NCBI GenBank assembly: GCA_014359765.1 | Contig: JACIYT010000002.1 | Coordinates: 124,001-188,000, forward strand | Direction: 5' to 3' | Length of the DNA stretch: 64,000 nt | Origin: Roseovarius sp. | Lineage (GTDB): Bacteria; Pseudomonadota; Alphaproteobacteria; Rhodobacterales; Rhodobacteraceae | Shown here: piece by piece, positions 28,481-38,575 of the stretch | Numbering within the stretch: position 1 is the first letter of the stretch | Layout: each line of letters opens with the position of its first letter | Notes under the pieces: generated by a model | What the model was told of the DNA's origin: nothing | Database searches by the model: none | The model's input: the letters and a program-made list of their open reading frames with translations, nothing else | Translations under genes and position numbers: made by a program

Positions 28481-30700
28481 TCAGGGCCGGTTCCCGCTCT
28501 CGTGAAACGTCTCCTGGTTCGCTCCGGGTGTGCAGGTGATCGTGGCGGGACCCTCGGTCAGCGCCCCGATGCAGGCGGCGCGGTGGCCTGCCGCGCGCAG
28601 CCGCGCGAGGATCGCCTCTGCCTGTCCGGGCGCGACCGCGGCCAGCAGCCCGCCGGCGGTTTGCGGATCGTGCAGAAGCTCGTGCCTGGGGCCGCTGCCG
28701 CCCGCGACCGGGGCCGCCGCGCGGTTCGCCTCCAGGATGGTCGAGCGCACGCCCGCCGCGGCCAGCGCCTCGGCCCCCCGATAGGTCGGCACCGCCGCCA
28801 GATCGAGCCGGGCCGCCACCCCCGAGGCGCGGCACATCGCCATCAGATGCCCGGCAAGGCCGAAGCCCGTCACGTCGGTCATGGCATGGGCAGGACCGGC
28901 GAGGATCTCCGCCGCGTCGCCCTGTGGCACCTGAAGGATCCCGAGCAGCGCAGCGATGTCGCGCCCCTCCGCCAGCCCGCGCATCTCGGCGGCCAGCAGC
29001 ACCCCCGCGCCGATCGGCCGCGTCAGGATCAAGGCATCGCCCGTGCGCGCGCCGCCGATGGTGATCGGGTCGCGGGTGAGCAGGCCGGTCAGGGTCAGGC
29101 CGATGCTCGTCTCGGCCCCCATGGTGGAATGGCCGCCGACGATCTCGGCCCCGGCCGCGCGCAGCGCCGCGCCCGCATGTGCCATGATCTCGGCCATGCT
29201 GCGCGCCTGGAGCGTCTCGGACATGCGCGGCAGCGTGACAGAAACGAGCGCCGCCTGCGGCGCGGCCCCCATCGCCCAGATATCGCCCAGCGCGTGCAGC
29301 GCGGCGATGCGCGCCATCACGCCCCAGTCCTCGGTAAAGCCGCGCAGATGATCGGTGGTCAGCACCTGCCGCGCGCCCCCGACCGCGATCACCGCCGCAT
29401 CGTCGCCCGGCCCGCTCAGCACGTCGGCGCGGCGCACGGGCCCCTGCGCCGAGAGCACCGAGGCCAGCACACCGGGCGAGACCTTGGCGCCGCAGCCACC
29501 GCAGAGCGGCGCCGTCTCCGCGGTGTCGGCAAGGGCGCGCAGGCGCGGCATGGCGGGCGCGGGCATCGCGGGCAGATCGTGGAATTTCGCCATGAACTTG
29601 CGGTCGATCCGGTCCTTGAGCCGCCACAGGACCGGCCCGCCAATGGCCACGCCCAGCTTCTCGCCGAGCGCCGATTTCCCGCCCAGCGAGATCAGCTTGA
29701 GGTAATCGCGCTGGGGATGAAAGGCGCGCGTGCGCCCGCCGCTGAGCACCGCGCGCAGATTGTCGCGCAGCACCGGGGCGGCGCGCACGGCAAAGACCCC
29801 GGCCCTGGGGCGCGGCGCATGGGTGAGATGCGCGCAATCGCCTGCGGCAAAGAGCGCCTCCTGCCCCTCGACGCGCAGATCGGCGCCGACGCGCAGAAAA
29901 CCCTCCGCCGTCACCGGCAGGCCGCTCTGCGCCAGCCAGCCATGCGCCCGCGCCCCTGCCGCCCCGGCGACGAAGCCGGCGGCGATCGTGCGGCCATCCC
30001 TCAGAACGACGCCCCCGCCGGTGAGTTCGGTCACCTCCGCACCGGTCAGCACCCGCACCCCCGCCGCGCCGCAGGCGCGGGCAAGCCGCGCGCGCACAAC
30101 CGGCGTGTCGGGGGCGAGGGTTGCGGCGCGCTCGATCAGCGTGACCTCGGCGTGGCCCGCGACCTGCCGCAGCCGAAAGGCCATGGCCAGCGCCAGCTCG
30201 ATCCCGGCGATGCCGCCGCCGATGACTGCCGCGCGCGGCGCAGCCCCCTCCGCCACCTGCTGCACGAACCCTTCCCACGCCTCGGCGAAGGGGCCGAGCG
30301 GCTTGGCCGCCGCGCCATGCTCGGCAAAGCCGGGCAGGTCGGGCATCGCGGAATGGATGCCCACATCGACCGAGGCCACGTCAAACCCCAGATCGCCGCG
30401 CCCCGCGACCGTCAGGCGGCCTGCCTCCGCGTCGATGGCCGTGACTGCCCCCACGATCAGCCGCGCACCCGCAAAGCGCGCCAGCCGCACCAGGTCTATC
30501 TCCAGCTCCGCGCGCCGGTAATGCCCCGCCACCAGCCCCGGCAACATGCCGGTATAGGGCGCGACGGGGTTCGGGTCGATCACCGTGAGGCGCGCGCCGG
30601 GCAGCGGGTCCATCCCCCACATCCGCAGCACGAGCGCATGGGCATGGCCACCGCCGATCAGGACGAGATCGCGCGACAGGGGGATCGGGCTGTGCATCAT
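28481..30700 (-). CDS. selD: Fused FAD/NAD(P) oxidoreductase (NDH-2-like) - selenide, water dikinase
   Basis: N-terminal LVLIGGGHAHALVLRMWGMDPLPGARLTVIDPNP; C-terminal LCGGCGAKVSPGVLASVL, GPGDDAAVI, LTTDHLRGFTEDWGVMARIAALHALGDIWAMGA. Confidence 0.93.
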   Translation of the reverse strand: MMHSPIPLSRDLVLIGGGHAHALVLRMWGMDPLPGARLTVIDPNPVAPYTGMLPGLVAGHYRRAELEIDLVRLARFAGARLIVGAVTAIDAEAGRLTVAGRGDLGFDVASVDVGIHSAMPDLPGFAEHGAAAKPLGPFAEAWEGFVQQVAEGAAPRAAVIGGGIAGIELALAMAFRLRQVAGHAEVTLIERAATLAPDTPVVRARLARACGAAGVRVLTGAEVTELTGGGVVLRDGRTIAAGFVAGAAGARAHGWLAQSGLPVTAEGFLRVGADLRVEGQEALFAAGDCAHLTHAPRPRAGVFAVRAAPVLRDNLRAVLSGGRTRAFHPQRDYLKLISLGGKSALGEKLGVAIGGPVLWRLKDRIDRKFMAKFHDLPAMPAPAMPRLRALADTAETAPLCGGCGAKVSPGVLASVLSAQGPVRRADVLSGPGDDAAVIAVGGARQVLTTDHLRGFTEDWGVMARIAALHALGDIWAMGAAPQAALVSVTLPRMSETLQARSMAEIMAHAGAALRAAGAEIVGGHSTMGAETSIGLTLTGLLTRDPITIGGARTGDALILTRPIGAGVLLAAEMRGLAEGRDIAALLGILQVPQGDAAEILAGPAHAMTDVTGFGLAGHLMAMCRASGVAARLDLAAVPTYRGAEALAAAGVRSTILEANRAAAPVAGGSGPRHELLHDPQTAGGLLAAVAPGQAEAILARLRAAGHRAACIGALTEGPATITCTPGANQETFHESGNRP

Positions 30701-30908
30701 TGGGGGCGTCTCCGTGTCATGTCTTCGTGTAGGACATTCCCCGCGGCTGGAAAAGCGCCGGCATCGGCCGGGCCTGCCGGGCGCGAGAGGGCTGGACACC
30801 GGCGCGGGGCGGGGGCACATCGTCCCTGCGCCGCGCGCGGGCATACCGACGGCGGCCGGACGTACATCAACGCGCGGCGGAATGCCGACACCCGGGGGAA
30901 GGCGGAAC

Positions 30909-31718
30909 ATGGCGCATATCATCGTCGTCGGCAACGAGAAGGGCGGCGCGGGAAAATCGACGGTCTCGATGCACCTGGCAACGGCGCTGGCGCGGCTTGG
31001 CCACCGGGTGAGCGCGATCGACCTCGACCTGCGCCAACGCAGCTTTGGCCGCTATGCCGACAATCGCGCGCGTTTCATGGCGCAGGAGGGGCTGGACCTG
31101 CCGGGTGCGCGGCTGGTCGATCTGCCCGGGATCGCCCCCGCGCAGGTCGATCCCGGCGAGAACATCCACGAACGCCGCCTCGCCGCGGCCATGGCCGAAG
31201 CGGGCCCCGACAGCGATTTCATCGTGATCGACTGCCCCGGAGCGCACACGCCCCTGAGCCAGATGGCGCATGGCCTCGCCGATACGCTGGTCACGCCGCT
31301 CAACGACAGTTTCATCGATTTCGACCTGCTGGCGCATACCGATTCCGATGGGCTCAAGGTGCTCGGCCCCTCGGTCTATTCCGAGATGGTCTGGAACGCG
31401 CGGCAGGCGCGCGCGCAGGCGGGGCTGCGGCCGATCGACTGGGTGGTTCTGCGCAATCGCGTCGGCGCGCAGGCGATGGTGAACAAGGAAAAGATGGGGC
31501 GCGCGCTCGATGCGCTGGCAAAGCGGATCGGCTTTCGCGTGGCGCCCGGCTTCAACGAGCGGGTGATCTTTCGCGAGCTGTTCCCGCGCGGGCTGACGCT
31601 GCTCGACCTCAGGGATATCGGTGTCCGGCAGCTCAATATCTCGAATATCGCGGCGCGGCAGGAATTGCGCGACCTCGTGAAGGCGCTCAACCTGCCGGGC
31701 GTGACGGCAAGGTTCTGA
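30909..31718 (+). CDS. mipZ: Division-plane positioning ATPase MipZ
   Basis: IIVVGNEKGGAGKSTVSMHLATALARLGHRV; DLDLRQRSFGRYADNR; LNDSFIDFDLLA. Confidence 0.95.
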   Translation: MAHIIVVGNEKGGAGKSTVSMHLATALARLGHRVSAIDLDLRQRSFGRYADNRARFMAQEGLDLPGARLVDLPGIAPAQVDPGENIHERRLAAAMAEAGPDSDFIVIDCPGAHTPLSQMAHGLADTLVTPLNDSFIDFDLLAHTDSDGLKVLGPSVYSEMVWNARQARAQAGLRPIDWVVLRNRVGAQAMVNKEKMGRALDALAKRIGFRVAPGFNERVIFRELFPRGLTLLDLRDIGVRQLNISNIAARQELRDLVKALNLPGVTARF

Positions 31719-31755
31719 TCCCCCGGGGGCGGCGATGCCCTCCCGCGCGCGATCC

Positions 31756-32655
31756 TCAGACCGGCGGGCCGGTGCGCGGGTGGGGGCGGATGCGCATCCG
31801 GCGCCCCATCCCGAGCGCCCAGAGGTTCGACACCAGCAGCACCGAGATCACCACCGCCCCCCCGATCAGCGCCCAGCCCCCCGGATCCTCGCCGATGACC
31901 GCCCAGGCCAGGAGCGGCGCCAGAACCGATTCGAGCAGGATCAGCAGCGCCACCTCCGGCGCCCCGATATAGCGCGGCCCGAGCGTCATCAGCGAGGTTG
32001 CCACGCTGATGAACGCGCCATGCGCCAGCAGCAGCGGCCAGCTCTCCGCCCAGACCGCCATCGGCCGCGCCAGCGGCCAGACGACGAGCGAGGCGCCGAT
32101 CATCGCCACCGGGATCGCCGGCACGAGCGAGACCGCGCGCAGCCGCCGCGCCGTGGTAATTGCGCCTGCGAAACTGGCCGAAACGGCAAGCGCCACCAGA
32201 TCGCCGCGCCAATGCGCGCCATGCGTCTCGCCCGAGCCGCGCAGGATCAGCGCGAGCCCGGCAAAGACGCCGATCATGGTCACGATCATGCGCGCGCTGA
32301 TCGTCTCGCCCAGAAACACCCGACTCAGGATCGCGGCAAAGACCGGCATCGAGGCGAGGATGAACACCACATTGGCGACGCTGGTCCAGCTCACCGCCAG
32401 CACGAAGCCCGGCGCCGCCGCGCCGAGGAGCACCGTGTAGAGCGCCCCCTTGGCGCCGGTCGCCGCCACCGCGCGAAAGCCGCGCGTGCCCTGTGTGGCC
32501 AGCACGGCGATCAGGATCACGCTGCCCGCCGTGAGCCCGCGCCAGAAGGCGACGGAGGCCGGATCGGCCGCGATCAGCCGCACAAAGAGCGAATCGGGCA
32601 CGATGAAGAGCACGCCCGTCGCGGTGATCAGAAGGCCCTTGAGGTGATCGCTCAC
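31756..32655 (-). CDS. DMT-superfamily (EamA) transporter
   Basis: Repeated hydrophobic helices, two EamA-like halves; GTG start VSDHLKGLLITATGVLF at 32655. Confidence 0.85.
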   Translation of the reverse strand: MSDHLKGLLITATGVLFIVPDSLFVRLIAADPASVAFWRGLTAGSVILIAVLATQGTRGFRAVAATGAKGALYTVLLGAAAPGFVLAVSWTSVANVVFILASMPVFAAILSRVFLGETISARMIVTMIGVFAGLALILRGSGETHGAHWRGDLVALAVSASFAGAITTARRLRAVSLVPAIPVAMIGASLVVWPLARPMAVWAESWPLLLAHGAFISVATSLMTLGPRYIGAPEVALLILLESVLAPLLAWAVIGEDPGGWALIGGAVVISVLLVSNLWALGMGRRMRIRPHPRTGPPV

Positions 32656-33038
32656 GGGGCCCGACCCGCGCCGGCGCAGGGCACGGTCCCATCGCCCGCT
32701 GCCCTGCGATGGCCCGCAGCCCCGGTCCGGAATTTGCCCATCGTCATGCCCCCTCCGCCACGCGGCCGCCTGCGATGCCCGAGCGAACCACGCGCCAGCG
32801 CGATTGTCCACCGCCGCCACGGCGCTGCCATTCCTTCGCCATGGCCTGCTGCCGGTCCGGGCGCGCGCGCGGGAGGCGGTGTTGCACAACCCTGACGCCG
32901 GGGGATTTGCCACGCCAATCCATGCTGCTGCACGAGGTGGATGAGACAGCCATCTCCGGCCCGCTATCGCAGGGTGAACTGGCGGACAGGTCTGGGGATG
33001 CACCGCGCCGTTGAACCTGCTCGTGGACGCGCCCGGGC

Positions 33039-34019
33039 TCAGGCGCAGAGCGCATCCCTTGCGGTATGGTATTCGCGCTCGAGCCGGTCGATATATTCGG
33101 CCGTGGACATGACCCCATGCACCGCGCCGATGCCCTGGCCGCTGCCCCAGATGTCGCGCCATGCCTTGGGCCGGATATCGCCGGTGGCCAGGTCGAGCCT
33201 GTTGCCCTCGCCCGTCAGATTGTCCGGATCGAGACCGACCGCCCGGATGGAGGGCTTGAGGTAATTGGCGTTCACCCCGCTGAAATGGCTGGTGTAGAGG
33301 ATATCATCGGCGGTGCCCTCGACGATCATCTGCTTGTAGGCCTCGCTGGCGGCGGCCTCGGCGGTGGCGATGAAGGCCGAACCGATATAGGCGAAATCGG
33401 CCCCCATGGCCTGTGCCGCGAGGATCGCGCGCCCGCTGGCGATCGACCCGGACAGGGCGAGCGGGCCGTCGAACCATTCCCGGATTTCCTGGATCAGCGC
33501 AAAGGGCGACAGGGTGCCGGCATGGCCGCCCGCGCCCGCGCAGACCGCGATCAGGCCGTCGGCCCCCTTGTCGATGGCCTTCCGGGCAAAGCGGTTGTTG
33601 ATCACGTCGTGCAGCACGATCCCGCCGCAGTCATGCGCCGCCTGGTTGACATCCTCGCGCGCGCCCATCGAGGTGATCCAGACCGGCACTTTCCAGCGTG
33701 CGCAGATCTCGATGTCCCGCTCGACCCGGTCGTTGGAGCGATGAACGATCTGGTTGACGGCAAAAGGCGCTGCCGGCCGGTCGGGATTGGCCTGATTATG
33801 TGCGTCGAGCTCTTCGGTGATGCGTTTCAGCCACGCCTCGAGCTGCGGCGGCTCGCCTTCGCCCTCGCGTGCGTTGAGCGCCGGAAAGCTGCCTATCACG
33901 CCGGCCTTGCACTGGGCGATGACAAGCTCCGGACCCGAAACCAGAAACATCGGCGAACAGATCACGGGCAGGCGCAGGCGGCCCAGTGGCGTGTCGGAAT
34001 ACATCATTTTACCTGCCAT
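33039..34019 (-). CDS. Nitronate monooxygenase (2-nitropropane dioxygenase family)
   Basis: RLPVICSPMFLVSGPELVIAQCKAGVIGSFPALNAR; CAGAGGHAGTLSPFAL; GADFAYIGSAFIAT. Confidence 0.92.
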   Translation of the reverse strand: MAGKMMYSDTPLGRLRLPVICSPMFLVSGPELVIAQCKAGVIGSFPALNAREGEGEPPQLEAWLKRITEELDAHNQANPDRPAAPFAVNQIVHRSNDRVERDIEICARWKVPVWITSMGAREDVNQAAHDCGGIVLHDVINNRFARKAIDKGADGLIAVCAGAGGHAGTLSPFALIQEIREWFDGPLALSGSIASGRAILAAQAMGADFAYIGSAFIATAEAAASEAYKQMIVEGTADDILYTSHFSGVNANYLKPSIRAVGLDPDNLTGEGNRLDLATGDIRPKAWRDIWGSGQGIGAVHGVMSTAEYIDRLEREYHTARDALCA

Positions 34020-34219
34020 AACATAAGGCTGCGTTTTTTCTCATCACCGTTTCCGGCGCGCATCAGGGGCGCGTGGATGGCAGGACCGAACCATCCCCGA
34101 GCCCCGATCACAATGCAAAACACCGCGGGAGTCAATTTCGCATAGATATGATTTTCGCCCCCAGGCCATGGCATGGGGGTAGCCCGGTGCCCCGCCGGCC
34201 CCTAGCGTGACGGGAGCGG

Positions 34220-35017
34220 GTGCAATCCTCGAAGGGGGCGGACGCGGTGCCATTGCTCTACAGCCACTCGGACGGTGTCGGTCGGATGACCTTCGACTTT
34301 CCCGAGAAGAAGAACGCGCTCGATCAGGAGGCGCGCAGGGAGATGGAGCGCATTGTCGCACAGGTGCGCGACGATTCCCGGGTTCGTGCGCTGCTGATCA
34401 CGGGGACCGGGGGCGCGTTCTGCGCCGGTGGCGACATCAACACCTTCGCCAGCGCCTCGGCCATGGCGATGCGCGACCGGATGAAGCAGCAGCACCGGGT
34501 CACGCGGATGCTCCATGACCTTGAAAAGCCGGTGGTCGCCGCAGTTGCCGGGCCGGCCTTTGGCGTGGGTTTCAACATCGCATTGCTGGCCGACATCATC
34601 CTTGCCTCTCCCTCGGCGCGGTTCTGCCAGGCCTATGCACGGGTGGCGATCGTGCCCGATGGTGGCGGGCTCTATCTGTTGTCGCGGGTGGTCGGGGCGC
34701 AGCGCGCCAAGGCCATGTTCCTCACCGCGCAGGTGATCGACGCCCGGGAGGCGCGCGATCTCGGGATCGTCCACGCGATCCACGAGGAGGACGCGCTGGA
34801 GGCGGAAGCCCTCGCGCTCGCCGCGCGACTGGCCGCGGGGCCGACCCGTGCCTTCGGGCTTGGCAAGGCGATGCTGAACCGCGGCATGGATTGCGATTTC
34901 GCCACCTACCTGGAAATCGAGGCCACCGGAGAGGCCTTCATCATGCAGACCGAGGACCACCGCGAGGCCGTGTCCGCCTTCGGGGAAAAGCGCCCGCCGC
35001 GCTTTGTCGGCGCATGA
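34220..35017 (+). CDS. Enoyl-CoA hydratase/isomerase family (PaaG-like)
   Basis: GAFCAGGDINTF; GPAFGVGFNIALLADIILASPSARFCQAYARVAIVPDGG. Confidence 0.88.
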   Translation: MQSSKGADAVPLLYSHSDGVGRMTFDFPEKKNALDQEARREMERIVAQVRDDSRVRALLITGTGGAFCAGGDINTFASASAMAMRDRMKQQHRVTRMLHDLEKPVVAAVAGPAFGVGFNIALLADIILASPSARFCQAYARVAIVPDGGGLYLLSRVVGAQRAKAMFLTAQVIDAREARDLGIVHAIHEEDALEAEALALAARLAAGPTRAFGLGKAMLNRGMDCDFATYLEIEATGEAFIMQTEDHREAVSAFGEKRPPRFVGA

Positions 35018-36204
35018 GCGGGGCGGCGGCCGGCGGGCCGCTGGCCGGGCTGCGGGTGATCGACCTGGGTCAGGTCTATCTCGGGCCGTATTGCGGGCTG
35101 ATGTTCGCGCTCATGGGCGCCGAGGTCCTCAAGATCGAGCCCCCCGGCGGCGACAGCATCCGCGGCATCGCCGCGGGCTGCGAGAATCCCGCGGCGATGA
35201 TGCTCAATTCCAGCAAGCAGAGCGTGACGCTCGACCTGCGCAGCGAGGAGGGGCGCGCGGCGCTGCTGGCGCTGGTGGAGGGCGCCGATGTCCTGATCGA
35301 GAATTTCCGGCCCGGTACCATGGAGAGGCTCGGCCTCGGCTGGGAGACGCTGAGCGCGCGAAACCCGCGCCTGGTCATGGGATCGGGCAAGGGATACGCG
35401 GCCGATTCGGTCTATCGCGACGCGGCGGCGATGGATTTTCCCATCCAGGCCCTGAGCGGGCTCATGTCGGTGACTGGCTTCGCCGACGGCCCGCCGGTGA
35501 AATGCGGCGCGGCGATCACCGATTTTCTCGGCGGGATCCACCTCTTCGGCGGTATCATGGCGGCGCTCCACGCGCGCGGCCGGAGCGGGCAGGGCGATTT
35601 CGTGGAGATCGCCATGCAGGACGTGGCGCATCACGCGCTGGCCTCCAACATCGCCAGTCTCCTGCTCGCGACCGACGGGTTCATGGACCGGGCCGGCAAC
35701 AGTCAGGCGGTGCTCAAGGTCGCGCCCTATGACCTGTTTCCGGCGCGGGACGGGCAGGTGGCGATCATGTGTCTGACAGACCGGCACTGGCGCGAACTGC
35801 TGCGCGCCATGGGCCGCGCGGATCTGACCGAAGATCCCGGGCTGGCCAGCGCCCCGGCGCGCTGCGCCCGGCGGGCCGAGGTCGATGGGCTGGTGGCGGC
35901 GTGGACATCGGGGCTGACCCGCGCCGAGATTTTCGCGGCGCTGAACGCGGTGCATGTTCCCGGCGCGCCGGTGCGCACCCTCGCCGAGGTTGTGGCCGAT
36001 GCCGAGATGCGCGCCCGAGGCATGATCCACGACCTGCCGCATCCCGATCTCGGCACGGTTCCGGTCCCGGGATTGCCCATGCGTTTCGCGCGCCACCGCC
36101 CCGAGCCCCCCAGACCCCTTCCACCCGCCGGCGCCGATACGGTGCGCGTGCTGCGCGCGCTGCGCGATGCCCCGCCACATTCTCACGAAAAGGACACAGG
36201 CTGA
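35014..36204 (+). CDS. CaiB/BaiF (family III) CoA-transferase
   Basis: LRVIDLGQVYLGPYCGLMFALMGAEVLKIEPPGGD; AAMDFPIQALSGLMSVTGFADGPP. Confidence 0.93.
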   Translation: MSGAAAGGPLAGLRVIDLGQVYLGPYCGLMFALMGAEVLKIEPPGGDSIRGIAAGCENPAAMMLNSSKQSVTLDLRSEEGRAALLALVEGADVLIENFRPGTMERLGLGWETLSARNPRLVMGSGKGYAADSVYRDAAAMDFPIQALSGLMSVTGFADGPPVKCGAAITDFLGGIHLFGGIMAALHARGRSGQGDFVEIAMQDVAHHALASNIASLLLATDGFMDRAGNSQAVLKVAPYDLFPARDGQVAIMCLTDRHWRELLRAMGRADLTEDPGLASAPARCARRAEVDGLVAAWTSGLTRAEIFAALNAVHVPGAPVRTLAEVVADAEMRARGMIHDLPHPDLGTVPVPGLPMRFARHRPEPPRPLPPAGADTVRVLRALRDAPPHSHEKDTG

Positions 36205-36205
36205 C

Positions 36206-37387
36206 ATGACCAGCTTCAAGCTCGATCCCGAACTGGAGGACTTTCGCCAGGAGGTGCGCAAGCTCGCGGAACGGGAATTCGCCCCGAAGGCCGCTTACTG
36301 GGACGAGAAGGAGGAGTTTCCCGCCGTCAATCGCGACAAGCTGGCCGAGCTGGGCTATCTGGGGATGTTCATCCCCGAGGAATACGGCGGCTCCGGCGCT
36401 CCGGTGATCCAGGGCACCGTCTTTCTCGAGGAAATGGCCCGGGTCTGCTTCAACACGGCGCTGGTCTCGCAGCTCTATCTCAACGGGCCATCGCGGGCGA
36501 TCAGCGTGCTGGGCAATGACGAGCAGAAGCAACGGTTTCTGCCGGACATGGCGGCGGGGCGGAAATTCATCGCCATCGCGATCAGCGAGCCCGAGGCCGG
36601 ATCGGCGGTCACCGACCTGCGCACGACGGCCACGCCGGATGGCGACGGCTGGGTGATCAACGGCAACAAGTGCTGGTCCACCGGCGCGCATGTGGCGGAT
36701 TACGCGCTGGTCTTCTGCCGGTTCGGCAAGGCGAGCGGGGCAAGGGGGATCGGCGCCTTCATCGTCGATCTGAAGAAGCCGGGCGCGCGGATCGGCCACA
36801 TATCGCTGAAGATGGGGGGGCGGGGGCTGACCGAGGCCGAGATCATCCTCGAGAATTACCGCGCCGGCCCCGAGGATGTCCTTGTCGAGGGCGATCCGGG
36901 GAGCTCCCGGTCCTTTGCCCTGCTGATGAGCAGCTTCGGGCCGGAGCGGGTGGGCAACGCGGCGATGTGCGTGGGGCTGGCACAGGGCGCGTTCGAGGCC
37001 GCCAGGGACTATTCCGAAATCCGCCATCAGTTCGGGCGTCCGATCAAGGAATTCCAGGGCCTGCAATGGAAGATCGCCGACATGGCCACCCAGATCCACG
37101 CGGCAAGGCTGATGGTCTATCGGGCCGCGACCAACCCGGCGCCGAACGGCTTTCCCGATCCGATGGATGCAACCATGGCCAAGCTCTATGCCAACGAGAT
37201 GGCGCAGCGCGTCACCAACGAGGCGCTCCAGATGCATGGCCATAACGGCTATACGCGCGAATACCCTCTCGAACGAATGGTGCGCGATGCGCGCGGCTTT
37301 GCGCTGGGCGGCGGCACCGTGGAGATCCTGCGCAACACGATCGCCGCGATGGTCTATGGCCACAGCTTCAACCAGCGGCGGGAGTAG
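36206..37387 (+). CDS. Acyl-CoA dehydrogenase
   Basis: AIAISEPEAGSAVTDLRTTA; RHQFGRPIKEFQGLQWKIADM. Confidence 0.92.
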   Translation: MTSFKLDPELEDFRQEVRKLAEREFAPKAAYWDEKEEFPAVNRDKLAELGYLGMFIPEEYGGSGAPVIQGTVFLEEMARVCFNTALVSQLYLNGPSRAISVLGNDEQKQRFLPDMAAGRKFIAIAISEPEAGSAVTDLRTTATPDGDGWVINGNKCWSTGAHVADYALVFCRFGKASGARGIGAFIVDLKKPGARIGHISLKMGGRGLTEAEIILENYRAGPEDVLVEGDPGSSRSFALLMSSFGPERVGNAAMCVGLAQGAFEAARDYSEIRHQFGRPIKEFQGLQWKIADMATQIHAARLMVYRAATNPAPNGFPDPMDATMAKLYANEMAQRVTNEALQMHGHNGYTREYPLERMVRDARGFALGGGTVEILRNTIAAMVYGHSFNQRRE

Positions 37388-37392
37388 GGCCG

Positions 37393-38547
37393 ATGCATCC
37401 CTCATTGCTGAGCGAGGAACAGATCGCTCTCAAGGATGCGGCGCGCAGGCTGGCGCAGGGCGAGTTTCGCGAGCGCGCGGCGCGCTGGGACCGCGAGGGC
37501 ATCTACCCGGAGGAAAACCATCACCGCCTGGGCGCGCTCGGCTATCTGGGCATGACCATCCCCGAGGAATACGGCGGCGGGGGCGCCGCGCTGGTGGATT
37601 GCTACCTGGTGATCGAGGAGCTGGCCAAGGTGGATTTCAACACCGCGCTGATCGTCCACGATCAGAATGTCTCGCCGCGGATCATCGCCACCTGCGGCAG
37701 CGACGCGCTCAGGCGCGCCTTCCTGCCGCGCCTTGCGGCGGGCGAGATCGAATGCGCGATCGCCTGGACCGAGCCGGGCGCCGGTTCGGACGCCACCGCG
37801 ATCACCACCTCGCTGCGCCCCGAGGGGAACGGTTATGTGCTCAATGGCGGCAAGATTTTCACCACTTTCGGCGACCGGGCCGATTTCCTCCTGGTCTATG
37901 CACGGTTTTGCGACAGCAAGGGCGCGCGGGGCATCGGCACGGTGCTGGTGCCCCGCGAGAGCCCCGGCGTGAGCGTGACCACCCTCGAGCAGAAGATGGG
38001 CGCGCGCGGCTGCAACGAATGCGAAATCCATTTCGACGACGTGCGGGTGCCCACCGACAATATCGTGACCGAGGGGCTGGCAGAGAATTCCAGCGGCTTT
38101 GTCCGCCCGCTGGGCGTCTATAACGCCACGCGCGTCGGGATGGGGGTTCTCGCGCTGGGCGTGGCCGAAGGGGCGTTCGATCTCGCGCGGGACTACATGA
38201 AGACCCGCCGCCAGTTCGGCGCGGCGCTCGCCGACATGCAGGGCCTTCAATGGATGATGTCGGACATGAAGGTGCAGATCGAGGCAGCGCGGTCGCTTTG
38301 CTATACCGCCCTGTCGCTGATCGACCGGGGCCAGCCCGATCCGACGCTGTGCTCGATCGCCAAGGTCCAGGCCACCGAGATGGCGCAGCGCGTGACCCAT
38401 GACGCCATGCAGATGTTCGGCGGCTATGGCTATTTCGGCTCGTTGCCGCTCGAGCGGATGGTGCGGGACGTACGGATGCTGACGATCACCGGGGGCACGA
38501 CGCAGATCCACAAGAACGGGATCGCGCGGGCGGTGTTCGCCGACTGA
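37393..38547 (+). CDS. Acyl-CoA dehydrogenase family protein
   Basis: CAIAWTEPGAGSDATAITTSL; RRQFGAALADMQGLQWMMSDM; GGTTQIHKNGIAR. Confidence 0.92.
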   Translation: MHPSLLSEEQIALKDAARRLAQGEFRERAARWDREGIYPEENHHRLGALGYLGMTIPEEYGGGGAALVDCYLVIEELAKVDFNTALIVHDQNVSPRIIATCGSDALRRAFLPRLAAGEIECAIAWTEPGAGSDATAITTSLRPEGNGYVLNGGKIFTTFGDRADFLLVYARFCDSKGARGIGTVLVPRESPGVSVTTLEQKMGARGCNECEIHFDDVRVPTDNIVTEGLAENSSGFVRPLGVYNATRVGMGVLALGVAEGAFDLARDYMKTRRQFGAALADMQGLQWMMSDMKVQIEAARSLCYTALSLIDRGQPDPTLCSIAKVQATEMAQRVTHDAMQMFGGYGYFGSLPLERMVRDVRMLTITGGTTQIHKNGIARAVFAD

Positions 38548-38575
38548 CGGGACCTTGCCAAGGGGGAGGAGGCAC

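Noticed and set aside
29488-29530. Selenocysteine codon in SelD
   Set aside because: The catalytic motif reads CGGCGAKV with Cys; no in-frame TGA/SECIS evidence
27360-30278. 972-aa minus-strand ORF
   Set aside because: Alternate frame of selD and antisense of the RNase E/G gene; no recognisable domain
28502-31972. 1156-aa plus-strand ORF
   Set aside because: Antisense to SelD and out of frame with MipZ; Arg/His/Pro-rich composition typical of shadow ORFs in GC-rich DNA
36167-38123. Plus-strand ORF 37167..38123 and minus-strand ORF 37402..38787 over ACAD genes
   Set aside because: Alternate frames of clearly coding ACADs
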